Shown here in pieces: positions 44,478 through 54,800 of a DNA stretch of 64,000 nucleotides. A model generated the notes under the pieces. The model was not told the DNA's origin, searched no databases, and saw only the letters and a list, made by a program, of their open reading frames with translations. How positions within the stretch are numbered: position 1 is the first letter of the stretch; every line of letters starts with the position of its first letter. The stretch is from Cinnamomum chago (lineage: Eukaryota; Streptophyta; Magnoliopsida; Laurales; Lauraceae): positions 26,697,501 to 26,761,500 of the forward strand of contig CP142455.1 of the NCBI GenBank assembly GCA_038049695.1. Direction: 5' to 3'. The translations under genes and the position numbers were made by a program.

Positions 44478-45041
44478 TTAAATCAAATTTAAGTTCATAA
44501 TAACATTAGATCCAAGTTCTAAAGTTTTTATCTTATTTTGAGCATTAGATAAATTTCCTTTAGAAACGGTTAACTTGGATTCTAGGTTGTTAATATTTTT
44601 GTCTTGCCTTTGTAATTGATCTCTTAGTTTAGAGTTTTCCTTATTAAGCTCATTACAACTTATCTTAAATCCATTTAGTTCTTCTTTAATATTAGATAGG
44701 TTATGCAAAGAGATCATAAACTTAGAGTCTAAACAATGTATTACTTCTTCTTTCTCTCTAAGTTCATCTTTTGAAGAAACTAATTCTTTGTTTAGCTTTT
44801 TAGATTCTTCTTTTAATTTTTTATTTTTCTTAACAAGCTCTAAGGAAAATGCATATAAATCATCATAAGCTTGTTGAAAGTTATCTTCATTTTCATCATT
44901 TTCTTCTTCTTTTAAGTCAAATTGAGATTCATTAATTTGAAGGTTTGAATCTCCAATAGATGGAAGAAAGAGGGGTCTAGAAGAATCTACAAAAGAATCT
45001 AAACAATCTATCATAGTGGAATCCATTCTAAAGATTTTCAT
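44478..45041 (-). CDS. Coiled-coil gag-like protein of copia element 2
   Basis: 187 residues from ATG 45041 (MKIFRMDSTMIDCLDSFVDS). The longer frame to 45161 only enters the hAT insertion, so I chose this start; it lies just downstream of the PBS region once the hAT is removed. About residues 55-75 are strongly acidic (KEEENDENEDN). From about 80 on it is Lys/Glu/Leu-rich with heptad-like spacing (LVKKNKKLKEESKKLNKEL, LESKLTVSKGNLSNAQNKI), predicting a long coiled coil. It resembles the C-terminal coiled-coil part of some copia gag proteins. There is no zinc knuckle, and the 3' end is fused to the truncated LTR. It may help packaging if expressed. Confidence 0.55.
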   Translation of the reverse strand: MKIFRMDSTMIDCLDSFVDSSRPLFLPSIGDSNLQINESQFDLKEEENDENEDNFQQAYDDLYAFSLELVKKNKKLKEESKKLNKELVSSKDELREKEEVIHCLDSKFMISLHNLSNIKEELNGFKISCNELNKENSKLRDQLQRQDKNINNLESKLTVSKGNLSNAQNKIKTLELGSNVIMNLNLI

Positions 45042-45065
45042 GAAAACACAAACTAGGGTTATAAC

Positions 45066-45382
45066 TAAAGGTGAAAATCTAGGCCGGGCCGCCCAATCCC
45101 AGCACGGCCCGGCATGAAAAAACCGTGCTTGGGCCGTGCTTAGGCACGTTGACTTGGTCAAAGGGCTGGGCAGGGCTGTTGGGCCGTGCTGGGCCAGGGC
45201 TGCCAGGCCCGAGGCACGGCCCAGTTAAAAAACCGTGCCGTGCTGGGCCAGCGCCCCAGGCCCGCGGGCAGCCCGGCCCGGCACGAGGCACGGCCAGGCC
45301 CGCCCAGGCACGGCCCCAACGGCTCTTTTTTTTAAAAAGTCCCCCCCCTCAAAAAATAGGTCAAAAGTGGTTTTTTACATTT

Positions 45383-45413
<31 letters not shown>

Positions 45414-48400
45414 AACAGCTATAAACGGTCAAATGGGGGGGGGGGGGGGTATAAGTGTCTTTTGATCATTTTTTACCATTATAACCTCCCAACTGCTATA
45501 AAACGGTCATATGAGGGGGTATTTTATGTCATTTTATCACTTAGGAATTCTATAAATAGCCCTCATTCCTCTCATTTCTCTACACTCATCTACTCTCTCA
45601 TTTCTCTACGTACACTCATCTACTCTCTCATTTCTCTACACTCATCTACTCTCTCATTTCTCACACTCCCTCTAAAGTTCTAAGGCTCTAAGCTCTCTTA
45701 AGTCTCACTCTAAAGTCTAAGCTCTCTATACAAAGTTTTCTAAGAAGTGAAAAGTGAGGGTGACTTCTCTAAAGTGGAGGATTCAACTAAGAAGAACTTC
45801 TCCATTAGCTCTCCCTCTCTCATAAAGGTATTTATTATATTTAATTTTGAGTTTTATTTAGTAGTAATATACATAGTAATATTATATATTAAGTCTCATC
45901 TTCTCCCCTTTCTTATATAAATTATCACAAAAAACACATTATACATAATTATTTATTAAAAAAGTTTATCTTTTATTTAGAAAAATGGTTGGACCATCAC
46001 AACCTTTCAACCTTGACTTCTCTCTAAATGAGGAAGATCATGGATTTATTCACTTAGATCAAAGTCAAGGCATAGAAGTAGATAGTAATAATCCCCAAAA
46101 TCCTGCATTTTCGGTTTCTACAACTAAAAAGAAGAGAAAATCAAGATTAACTTCTCCTGTATGAACTTATTTTGTTAAAGTTACTGTCCCAAGTCCCATG
46201 GGAGGAGCAAAGGAAAATGCACAATGTAATTTTTGCAAAGATCTCCTCAGTGCCAAATCATCAAGCGGCACTAGCCACCTTAGTAGACACATGAAAAAGT
46301 GTATATTCAAACACACTAATACCGCTAACGATGGGGAAAGAGGTGGGAACCGTGGGATGGTTCAAACACAACTTTCTCAAATGGATTCATCTGACGGCTT
46401 AGGAATTTTCCATTATGACCCTACTAATGCTAGATATCAACTTATTAAGTATATAATTTCTCGCCAATATCCATTTATACTTGCCGAAGACCGATGTTTT
46501 GAAAGATTTTTGAGGTCTGCCTTTGTTCCTTCATGGCAGAAAATATCTAGAGTTACTGCTAGAAGTGATGCAATAAAAACTTTTTTGAAAGAAAAGAGAA
46601 TTTAAAAAATGTTTTTGAAAATTTACCTGGAAAAGTGGCTTTAACTTCAGTTTTATGGACCTCTAAACAAAATGTGGGGTACATTGCAATCACATCACAT
46701 TATATTGATAGTGATTGGGTGATGCAGAAAAGAATTATTGCATTTTCTATGCTAGAATTTCCACACACTGGTGCTAGGATAGGGTCCACCATCCTTGAAA
46801 AACTTAGAGAATATAAAATTGAAAATAAAATAATTTCTATAACTTTAGATAATGCAAGCACTAACAATGTCGCAGTAGATTTACTAAAACATTCGATTCA
46901 ACTTGATTTAAATGGAGATCTATTTCACAATAGATGTGATTTTAATTAGAGCTGATTTAGATGTTATTAAATGGATTGTAGGATACATTTTCTGTTCTCC
47001 CTCGCGAAAACAATGGTGGAGGGACATATGTGTAAATTTGAATCAAAGACCAAAGAAAATATCATATGATGTAAAGCATAGATGGAATTTTACCTATAAA
47101 ATGTTAAAAGAATCATGTGCCTATAAAATGACACTGAATCAATATTGTCAACTTTATTTGGAGCATGAAAATATTTTTATAAGTGATGATAAATGGACCC
47201 TTCTTGAGATAATAAGAGATTTTTTTGGAAGTTTTTCATGCTGCAACATTGTTTTTTTCCGGGGTATATTATCCCACATCAAATCAAGCTTTAACCCATT
47301 TTTATGAAATAAGTCTTACTTTTAAAAAGTATAGAGATTTCTCAAATTTTCAACTCATGTGTGCACAAATGGAGGCAAAGTTTTCATCATATTGGAGAAT
47401 AGCTCCTTTAACATTTTATATAGCTGCTGCATTAGACCCTAGATTGAAATTACAAGGTGTAGAAACCTTTCTTGATGAAATAAACTATAATATGAATACA
47501 ACAAATATAAATGACATGACAACAATTAGGACACAATTAGAAACACTTTATTTGGATTATGCTACCCGATTAGGTAGATCCATAACACCCACGGTCCCAA
47601 CAGGCCCTCCCCAAGTACATAAAGGAAAAAAAAGGCTATTTGGAGTATTATGAAGAAATCTCATGGAAGTAACTCCTCTTCTTCCAGAGGATCTTACAAC
47701 CTTAATGAATTAACAATGTACTTGGGGAGTGATCCTGTTGAAATCTCAGATGAAGAAGAAGATGATTTTGGTATTTTGGCATGGTGGAAATCATTCGAAA
47801 CTAAGTTTCCCGTGCTTTCCGCCATAGCCCGTAATATACTAACAACACCAGCGTCTACAGTTGCATCAGAGCAGGCATTTAGTGCAAGTGGGCGCCTTAT
47901 TGACCCCAGGAGGACTATGCTTACAGAAGAAACCGTTGAGACCTGCATGTGTTTACGGGATTGGTATCAAGCACATGATAGGGAACAACACCTCAATAAT
48001 GATGAGATCGAGATAGAGATAGAAGATGAGCTAGCGGAGTTACATATAGCATAGTATAATTTTTTTTAGAATGTATAATAGACTTTCAACTTGTAATTTA
48101 TTTTTTAGAATGTATCATAGGTTTTTAAAGTTGTAATTTATTTTTTAGAATGTATCATAGGTTTCTAAACTTGTAATTTATTTTTTAGAATGTATGATAG
48201 GTTTTTAAAGTTGTAATTCTTTTTTCATTTATCAGAAGGTTTGAATTTCATTATATATATTGATCCAAGTTCAAACTTGTAATTTTTTTTGAACTTTGGT
48301 AACTTAATTTTCAAGGAAATACAATTTATTTAATGTATTTTTTCAAAACATTATTAGTGTTATTCTACTTGTTATTTCTCTTAATTTCTTTATTTTAATG

Positions 48401-48701
48401 AAATTGGTCCAAGACCAAGAGTGAAGAGTCTAAGTCTCTAAGACTTAAAGAACTTAAAAAAAAAAAAAAAAAAGGGGGAGGGGGATTGTGGGCCGCCCAC
48501 GGGCTGCACGGCCCAGGCCCATCTACGGCCCGGCCCAGCACGGCACGACCTGAGCCGTGCCCTGGGCCGTGTTGGGCTGACCCCAGAGGCCCTGGGCCAG
48601 GCACGGCCTGGCCCGCATAATTATCATGGGCCGTGCCGGCCCGGCCCGGGCACGGGCTGGGCCTAGCTTCAGCGCCGGCACGGCCCAGATTTTCACCTCT
48701 A
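45066..48701 (+). mobile_element. hAT transposon with decayed transposase, 3.6 kb
   Basis: The terminal inverted repeats are TAAAGGTGAAAATCTAGGCC (left) and the complement of TAGAGGTGAAAATCTGGGCC (right). They are flanked by the perfect 8-bp TSD GTTATAAC (45058-45065 and 48702-48709). Both subterminal zones (about 45080-45320 and 48480-48690) are packed with GGCACGGCCCGGCCC-type words, probably transposase-binding repeats. Runs of 27 C (45387-45413) and 15 G (45435-45449) lie near the left end. It is inserted in the leader of copia element 2. Confidence 0.92.
45985..48054 (+). pseudogene. hAT (Ac/Tam3-like) transposase, broken
   Basis: It starts MVGPSQPFNLDFSLNEEDHG at 45985. Codon 60 is an in-frame TGA (46162-46164). 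The BED-type zinc finger follows: QCNFCKDLL, then HLSRHMKKC. Frames shift near 46590, 46940, 47230 and 47640, while homology continues: SVLWTSKQNVGYIAITSHYI, then LDNASTNNVAVDLL (conserved Asp), DVKHRWNFTYKMLKES, and FFSGVYYPTSNQALTHFYEI. The C-terminal hAT dimerisation domain is intact in 47650-48054, with WWKSFETKFPVLSAIARNIL and PASTVASEQAFSASGRLIDP. The enzyme would cut and move the element; it cannot be made in full from this copy. Confidence 0.9.
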
Positions 48702-48729
48702 GTTATAACTCTAGGTTTTGATACCTAAT

Positions 48730-50349
48730 CAAGAGTTCCAAACACTTGATCCTAACCCTAGTGAGGGGGGGGGGTGAATAGGGTGAGCTACAGTATGTGA
48801 CCAATAAAGCCCAATTTTAATTTCTTTAAAGTAAACTAGTCACAAGTGATGATTTACCAAACAAGATGCGGAAGCCAACAAAAGAAACCACTACAAGCAT
48901 ACACCATCATACGAATATTTATAGTGGTTCGGCCTCAATGCCTACATCCACTACCGGCTTGTGATCCAATCACCACACCGGATTTCCACTATATATGCTT
49001 TTCAATAGGCTAAGCAATAACCTTTACAATGTTGTTTTTCTAGGCTAAACAACAACCTCTCAATGTGCTTTTTTAGGCTAAGCAATAACCTTTACAAGAC
49101 GCTTTTCCAAAGTTAAGTAATAACCTCTACACTAATGTTTTTCTTAGGCTAAACAATAACCTTTACAATAAAAGGATTTTCTCTCAATGTAGTGTCTACA
49201 CAAACACTTTAAGAGATACAATATAAGCTCAATAGAATTGCCTCTTAAATAGGCTTATATGAAGGTTTAAATCAAGATACAAACATACACAACAATTAGC
49301 TAAAGTGTGTGCACAAAGTTTATGAAAGTTTACTTCAATCAAATTCTAAAATGAAGCTCTTAAATAAATGCTTGATGCATTTTAAAATCTAAGCTCAGAA
49401 AATGATGATTGAAGTTATATGCTAATCACATGAAAAGTTCAAGCAACTTGAAAGAAAGTACTAAACAAGTTGTAAGAAGATTAACGAGTAAGAACACATG
49501 TGATTTAGACAAGAATATTTGTAAATCAATCTAATATTCCAAAGGTGATATTGTGTTTGCAAAACGTCTCTTTTATAGCTAGAAATCATGCATATATGAA
49601 AATACAAAGAGTTAAACATGCATTGATTTTAAATGGAATGGAAATCAAAATTAACTAGAAAGATATACCTTTTAAATCTCAAACATTTGATTTCCAATAG
49701 CCTTCTAGCTCTCTTAGCTTATTCCTCTTCTTTAGGCTTCAATGGGTTTCCAAAGATTCAATGATCAAGCCTCTTGAAAGAAGGGAATGAAATGGACTTA
49801 TATACAAAAAACAGTCCAACGGCTAGTTGGCCCGGTCGACCCCATGACCCCCGGGTCGACCTGGCCCAACGGTCATATTGGCCGAACGGCTAGTTACCCG
49901 GTTGACTTGGGCATGGCTCGGTCGACCGGGTACACTGGTTGTTTTCCCAACAGTCAGTTTGGTCGGTCGACCGGGTACAGGGGTCGGTCGACCGACCAAA
50001 CTAGCCTGGGATGAGTTCCTACAGATTTTTCAATATTCCAAAGATGAAACTAGGAACTCAAGGCCAGTGTGATTTAAGCATAATAAAATGATTCTAAAAA
50101 TGGGGAATGTATGCAAATCACAAACCTAGATTCTTAATTTGATTTTCTAAAATAATGCATGAAGAAATAGGTTTTCAAAAGTGTATATGGATTCTAAAAA
50201 CATGCATAAATAAATCATTTGAAAAACATATGCAAATGCAAGATAGAATCTTAGATTCCAAAGTCAAAACTAAGAGCATGAGTGTGTGATCATTTGACAG
50301 TGAAGGTGAACGTGAATCCATCAAATTAGCAACAAACAAAAACCTAACA
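48730..50349 (-). repeat. 5' LTR of copia element 2
   Basis: About 1.6 kb. Its inner boundary near 48730 is uncertain because the first 20 bases differ from the partner LTR. It has a run of 10 G at 48765-48774, the 36-bp minisatellite (about 48990-49170), and a GC-rich block with at least five GGTCGACC or GGTCGACCGGG motifs (49835-50005). On the minus strand it begins TGTTAGGTTTTTG at 50349. Confidence 0.75.
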
Positions 50350-50499
50350 TTCTTCTCTCTCTTTTTCTTTCATTTCCCTCCACGAATTCCATTCTCTCCA
50401 TCAAAGAATTCCTAAATACAGGGTTCTCTACACGAAAGGAAGCTAGGATCGTTGAAGCTACAACCCTCTCCAAGCTAGAAGACTATCTCTATCATCTAG

Positions 50500-52219
50500 T
50501 GTTAGTTTGTGTGGTCTCAATCCATCAGATGATGCAATAAATTGATTAATTTCTTTATTTATCAATAAAATCATGCTTTCCTTTCATAAGATGAATGATG
50601 TTTTATTACTTAATGCACATGACCAATACATATGACATGATGGTTCATGAGATGAACCAGGTCCCATTAGTATATTAGATGTGATATATGTATATGGATG
50701 AGATCCACATACATGAGACATGTTTTACAAATCTTATACTTAAATATCTTCACAACTAGTGATGAGACTGAACATCTCATCTGATAAGGTTGCAACACTT
50801 TGTTCACTATAAGATAGTGTGATGTGTTTTGATCATCAGAATGTAAGATTTTGGATCACGGTGCTGGTACATTGGATGTATTGAAAGACCATGAGAAGTA
50901 CCTTATGGAATACTGTCTCGATTTTAAGGTATGCTCTCATAATTCCCTAGCAATAGGTTCTTAATCGTGAGACATTGATGAACTCAAGTTTCTATCTATT
51001 CATTTGCTTTGAGTCACTAATGAGTGAGGCCAAATGTAGGTTAACACCTCGGTGTCTTAGGTGCGTGGTAGTAGGACCGTGAGAACATTCAATGGTCAAG
51101 ATGGAATCTATATATATTATCCCCTTGTGCCAGTTAATGGATTTGTCATTAGTAAGTGCGCACCCATCTCGATTAAGAGTTAATTGGATGGTACTGATGA
51201 TCATTGTGATTAATTGAGGCTGAAGGATAATAAGATGTGGATCTAAGATTGGAAGAGACATATTTATTCCAATTGATCCATGGATATTGATAGAGGGGCA
51301 TATATACTTGTGGAAATTGGGAAGCTTAGGGTCTTTTTTGTAATATATTCCTAAGACTGGAGTGCAATTGCATTTATATAGTGGTGTTATTTGCAATTAA
51401 CTGTAGGCCCGGATTGCACATGAGATGTGGGGTCGCGGTGTCCCAGTTGGATCCAGCTTTCTATGGAATCCCTAGTGGTCCCCACGCTAGCCCAAGTTAT
51501 GAGAAAGATACTAATCCTACTTAAACTCCAAAAGGAAAGAATTAGAAAGTTACCATTTTTATTTGAAGTGAGACTTCTATTAGTGGTAATAGTAAGTTAC
51601 TAATTATTGTGGAAGTGAGACTTCTATAATAATTAGAAAGGAGAAAGTTTCTAATTATTTTGGAAGTAGGACTACTAATTAATTAGTAAGAGGAGGTTTG
51701 CAAAACCTATAAAAGGGGAAGCACCCCTTGGACGTCCCATACATGTAATCCATGCCCAAGTTCCCCCAATTGTGCAAGTGTTGCACAATTCCTCTTCTAT
51801 TTCTCTTATCTTCTCTCTTTTAGTTCCTTGGAGTTTCTAATAAGGTTTTCTCTTGAATTTTTCACCAATCTTCTTGAGAAAAGAGATCTGATAGTGGGTC
51901 ATAACGTGGAAGATAACGAGGTCTTGGAGATCCTAAGTTTGCTTAAAGAAAGAGTTTCTTCAACTAGCAAGTCTTCTTCTCCATTAGAGCACTACCGGGT
52001 TCCAAAGGTATAATCTACTTCTCTATTTGTCGTGGATTGTTTTTGGATGCATGGTGTTGCTGATTTCTATCTTTTAGATGGTTTTATTGTTGTACATGAT
52101 TGATGAGATGGAGGGATTGCATCCTGGATGTGGTTTATGGCCTTATGGGTACTTGATCCCTGAGTCAAGTGGGTCAAAAAGTTTTGAAAACCTATCCATA
52201 GGCCCACCAACTTCCAACC
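50500..52219 (+). repeat. Solo LTR A2, second copy of the A1 family
   Basis: It begins TGTTAGTTTGTGTGG and ends CTTCCAACC (CA mutated to CC). The flanks TCTAG (50495-50499) and GCTAG (52220-52224) differ at one base. It is homologous along its length to 6856-8416, with indels making it about 160 bp longer. Divergence of ends and TSD suggests it is older than A1. No internal region is present. Confidence 0.8.
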
Positions 52220-52224
52220 GCTAG

Positions 52225-52764
52225 ATCACCTCTTTCTCTTTCAAACAAGGTGAATTTCCTTGTAGATTCATTACTTCTTGTAGAATTTCTCTTACTTATG
52301 CATTTTCTCGATTGAAATTGGTTGTTATATATTTCATGACATAGACATGAGCATAGGTATGAAAACATGACATAGTAGGACATAATGGGCATATACAAGC
52401 ACATAAAGCATGAAGGGAACATAAAACATAGCATATAAGAAGGTACATGGAACTAGGCAAGATAAATGTGAAAGTGCATGATCAGGTCATGCGAGAATGC
52501 TGGAATGTAGTACAAATGCATGCATCGGGATCATATGATGAATCAAGGATGGATGACAAGCCAATCCTGCAATTCCTAAGTGCCTGTTGGTTTCATCGTC
52601 CAACTATGTGTAGCCCTCAGGCCTCCGACGTCTTCGGGCAAGATAACCAATGGTGCTCCACACATTTGGTGACATCAAATGCCTTAGTCCAACACCTTTG
52701 GGTCAAAGTGCATGAATTCCAAAATACGGGCTTCCTCATTGGTGTATGGTAGTTCAAACACTAC
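52225..52764 (-). repeat. Family-B LTR fragment, minus strand (downstream part)
   Basis: Read on the minus strand, CCAGCATTCTCGCATGAC (complement of 52486-52503) matches CCAGTATTCTCGTATGAC at 9680-9697 in the plus-strand family-B copy, with similar flanking text. Together with 62911-64000 it forms one family-B LTR interrupted by the gag-only copia element. The ORF at 52447-52752 has no domain. Confidence 0.45.
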
Positions 52765-53696
52765 TAAAAGTTCCACAAAACCCACTAGAATGGATGCTAG
52801 TCTAATTAATCAAGCCAATGTAGCGGATATAACCAATCAAACAAGATAGAAGTAGCAAATAAACCTACAATCACACACCACAAGAAGGAGATACAGTATT
52901 TACGTGGAAACTTTTTTCCAGGGAGAAAAACCACGATCTTGAAATCAAGAACTCACGAACAGTTACAAGATATACTCACAGCTCCTTTACGTCAGTTAGT
53001 ACCTCGACCTAAGGACTATAGTTGTTCTCGCACAACACTACAAGAACTTTGGGGTTTAAGGATGATACAAATTTGTCCCAAAATATACATATTTTGTCAC
53101 CGAAACTAATTAAGACGAAAATTTTTCGTCACCCGTTTTGTTGCCAAAGCCTTGTCGCTGAAAGGTATTGGAGACGGAAAAAAATTTCGTCATTGAAAAA
53201 GATAAATTTGTGACGATTTTTTTGTCTCCAATAACTCTGTTGGAAACATATTTGTAAGTAATTAGTGACAAAATATTTTGTAATTAAAGGAAGAAATTAG
53301 AGACAAATATTTTGTCATATATATAAGAAATAGAGACGAAATTATTTTGTCGCATTTAATATAAAGAATCTCACAGCCCCGCCCAAGCACGCTTAACTTC
53401 GAAGTTCTTACGATTTCCAGGGCCGCACGATTTTAGAATGCCTCATGCTTAGATAATACGGGGTTTGACTTATAAGCCCATGGTCAGGATTTGGATATTT
53501 CCGATGCGGGCTAACGGAAACTCACCGTTTGAAACCGGTGGTTGACACGCTACGCCCTGTGGTTGAGGGTACCGCCCAGACCAAGATCTCACATTCTCCC
53601 CCACTAGAAATAGAGTCGTCCTCGGCTCTGATACCAACTGTTACAGCCCCACCCAACTCAGCATGAAATTGTCTACTTTGGCCCACGTGCACGCAC

Positions 53697-53765
53697 GAGG
53701 ACTTTTCAGGAGGTCACCCATCCTAGTACTGCTCCCGCCCTGAGCACGCTTAACTTCGGAGTTCT
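53697..53765 (-). ncRNA. 5S rRNA-derived segment in Cassandra LTR2
   Basis: The minus strand reads AGAACTCCGAAGTTAAGCGT, then GCAGTACTAGGATGGGTGAC, then a CTCC...AGTCCTC tail. This is almost the 3' two thirds of plant 5S rRNA, including the pol III internal control region. The first third of 5S and a proper 3' end are absent, so it is not a functional 5S gene. Confidence 0.85.
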
Positions 53766-54053
53766 TACGATTTCCGGGGCTGCACGGTTTTAAAAAGCCT
53801 CATGCTAAGTTAATACGGGGTTTGACTTATAAGCCCAAGGTCAAGACTTGGATATTTCCGATGCGGGCTAACGGAGACTCACCGTTTGAAGCCCGTAGTT
53901 GACACATTACGCCCCGTGGTTAAGGGTACCGCCCGGACCAAGATCTCACATTCTCCCCCACTAGAAATAGAGTCGTCCTTGGCTCTGATACCAACTGTCA
54001 CAGCCCTGCCCAACTTAGCATGAAATTGTCCGCTTTGGCCCACGTGCACGCGC

Positions 54054-54121
54054 GAGGACTTCCCAGGAGGTCACCCATCCTAGTACTGCTCCGGCCCGAG
54101 CATGCTTAACTTCGGAGTTCT
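54054..54121 (-). ncRNA. 5S rRNA-derived segment in Cassandra LTR3
   Basis: The same 5S-like block as in LTR2, with AGTTAAGCATGCTCGGGCCG and GCAGTACTAGGATGGGTGAC. The truncated LTR1 keeps only the GTTAAGCGTGCTTGGG part (53382-53410). Confidence 0.85.
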
Positions 54122-54307
54122 TACGATTTCCGGGGGCTGCACGATTTTAAAAAGCCTCATGCTAAATTAATACGGGGTTTGACTTATAAGCCCAAGGTCA
54201 AGACTTGGATATTTCCGATGCAGGCTAACGAAGACTTACCGTTTGAAGCCCGTGGTTGACACGCTACACCCCGTGGTTAAGGGTACCGTCGGGACCAAGT
54301 TCTCACA

Positions 54308-54800
54308 GTAGTAGAGACTGATTGAGGTAGGTGTACCTGGCGGTGGCGGACTCCTGGATGGAGGATGATCAGCACAGATGATGGTGATTGGTGATGGTGG
54401 CTGTGTCTGGGAGTTCTAGGCGAGAGAGACTGAGAGAAGTAAAGATGAGAGGGATCACTGATCAGGGATGGGTCTGTACTGCGTGTGTTGATGGAGGGTG
54501 ATGATGATTGATGGGGGCCAATGGGCAATGGGGATGCTGCCTGAGACGATGGGTGGGAGATGTTGGAAAAGGGTTTTGGAAAATGGGGAAAAGGGTTCTT
54601 CTCTCCTCTTCTGGAAAAGGGGGAAAAGGGTTTTGGAAAAGAGAGACCGGGATAAATGGAGGGACAAAAGGGGAAATGGGTTTTGGAAAATGGGCGTTGG
54701 ATTGGTGGGGGGAGGGGGGGGGGGATGGACGTTAGGGCCGGGGGGGGGGGGCATTTTAGTCATTTTAAAGGCTTTTCCAAAGCAATACTTGTAAGAAAGG
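54308..54800. other. Purine-rich block inside the CACTA element
   Basis: Repeated GGAAAAGGGTTTTGGAAAA words (54564-54690), then G runs (12 G at 54740-54751), then GCATTTTAGTCATTTTAAAGGC. A closely similar block lies in the hAT element at 35380-35675. The overlapping ORFs on both strands reflect the repeat. Origin unknown. Confidence 0.5.

Larger units (their letters stand above)
43503..50349 (-). mobile_element. Non-autonomous Ty1/copia-type retrotransposon (element 2)
   Basis: It is oriented on the minus strand, with LTRs related to those of element 1. The left (3') LTR begins TGAAAGTCCGGGATCC at 43503 and is cut short at about 44466. The right (5') LTR ends CCTAACA at 50349. The flanks TTCAT (43498-43502) and TTCTT (50350-50354) differ at one base. 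A PBS-like GGTATCAAAACC follows the right LTR. The internal region encodes a coiled-coil gag-like ORF and was interrupted by the hAT element at 45066-48701. No pol domains are present. Confidence 0.8.
53371..54307 (-). mobile_element. Cassandra-type TRIM retrotransposon, tandem array with three LTRs
   Basis: Minus-strand layout: LTR3 (53996-54307, 312 bp), internal (53951-53995, 45 bp), LTR2 (53639-53950, 312 bp), internal (53594-53638, 45 bp), and a truncated LTR1 (53371-53593). LTRs begin TGTGAGATCTTGGTCC (TGTGAGAACTTGGTCC in LTR3) and end GGGCTGT(A/G)ACA. Each 45-bp internal segment holds only the PBS TTGGTATCAGAGCC (initiator tRNA-Met type) and the polypurine tract AGTGGGGGAGAA. The LTRs embed 5S rRNA-derived sequence, the hallmark of Cassandra. 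It encodes no protein. The three-LTR form suggests unequal recombination between LTRs. Confidence 0.92.

Noticed and set aside
45079..45465. Pro/Gly/Ala-rich ORFs near the hAT left end
   Set aside because: Translation of subterminal GGCACGGCCC words and of C/G homopolymers; both strands are open by composition.
53371..54307. Tandem 5S rRNA genes
   Set aside because: The 5S similarity covers only part of 5S and sits inside LTRs with PBS and PPT between them; this is Cassandra, not 5S rDNA.
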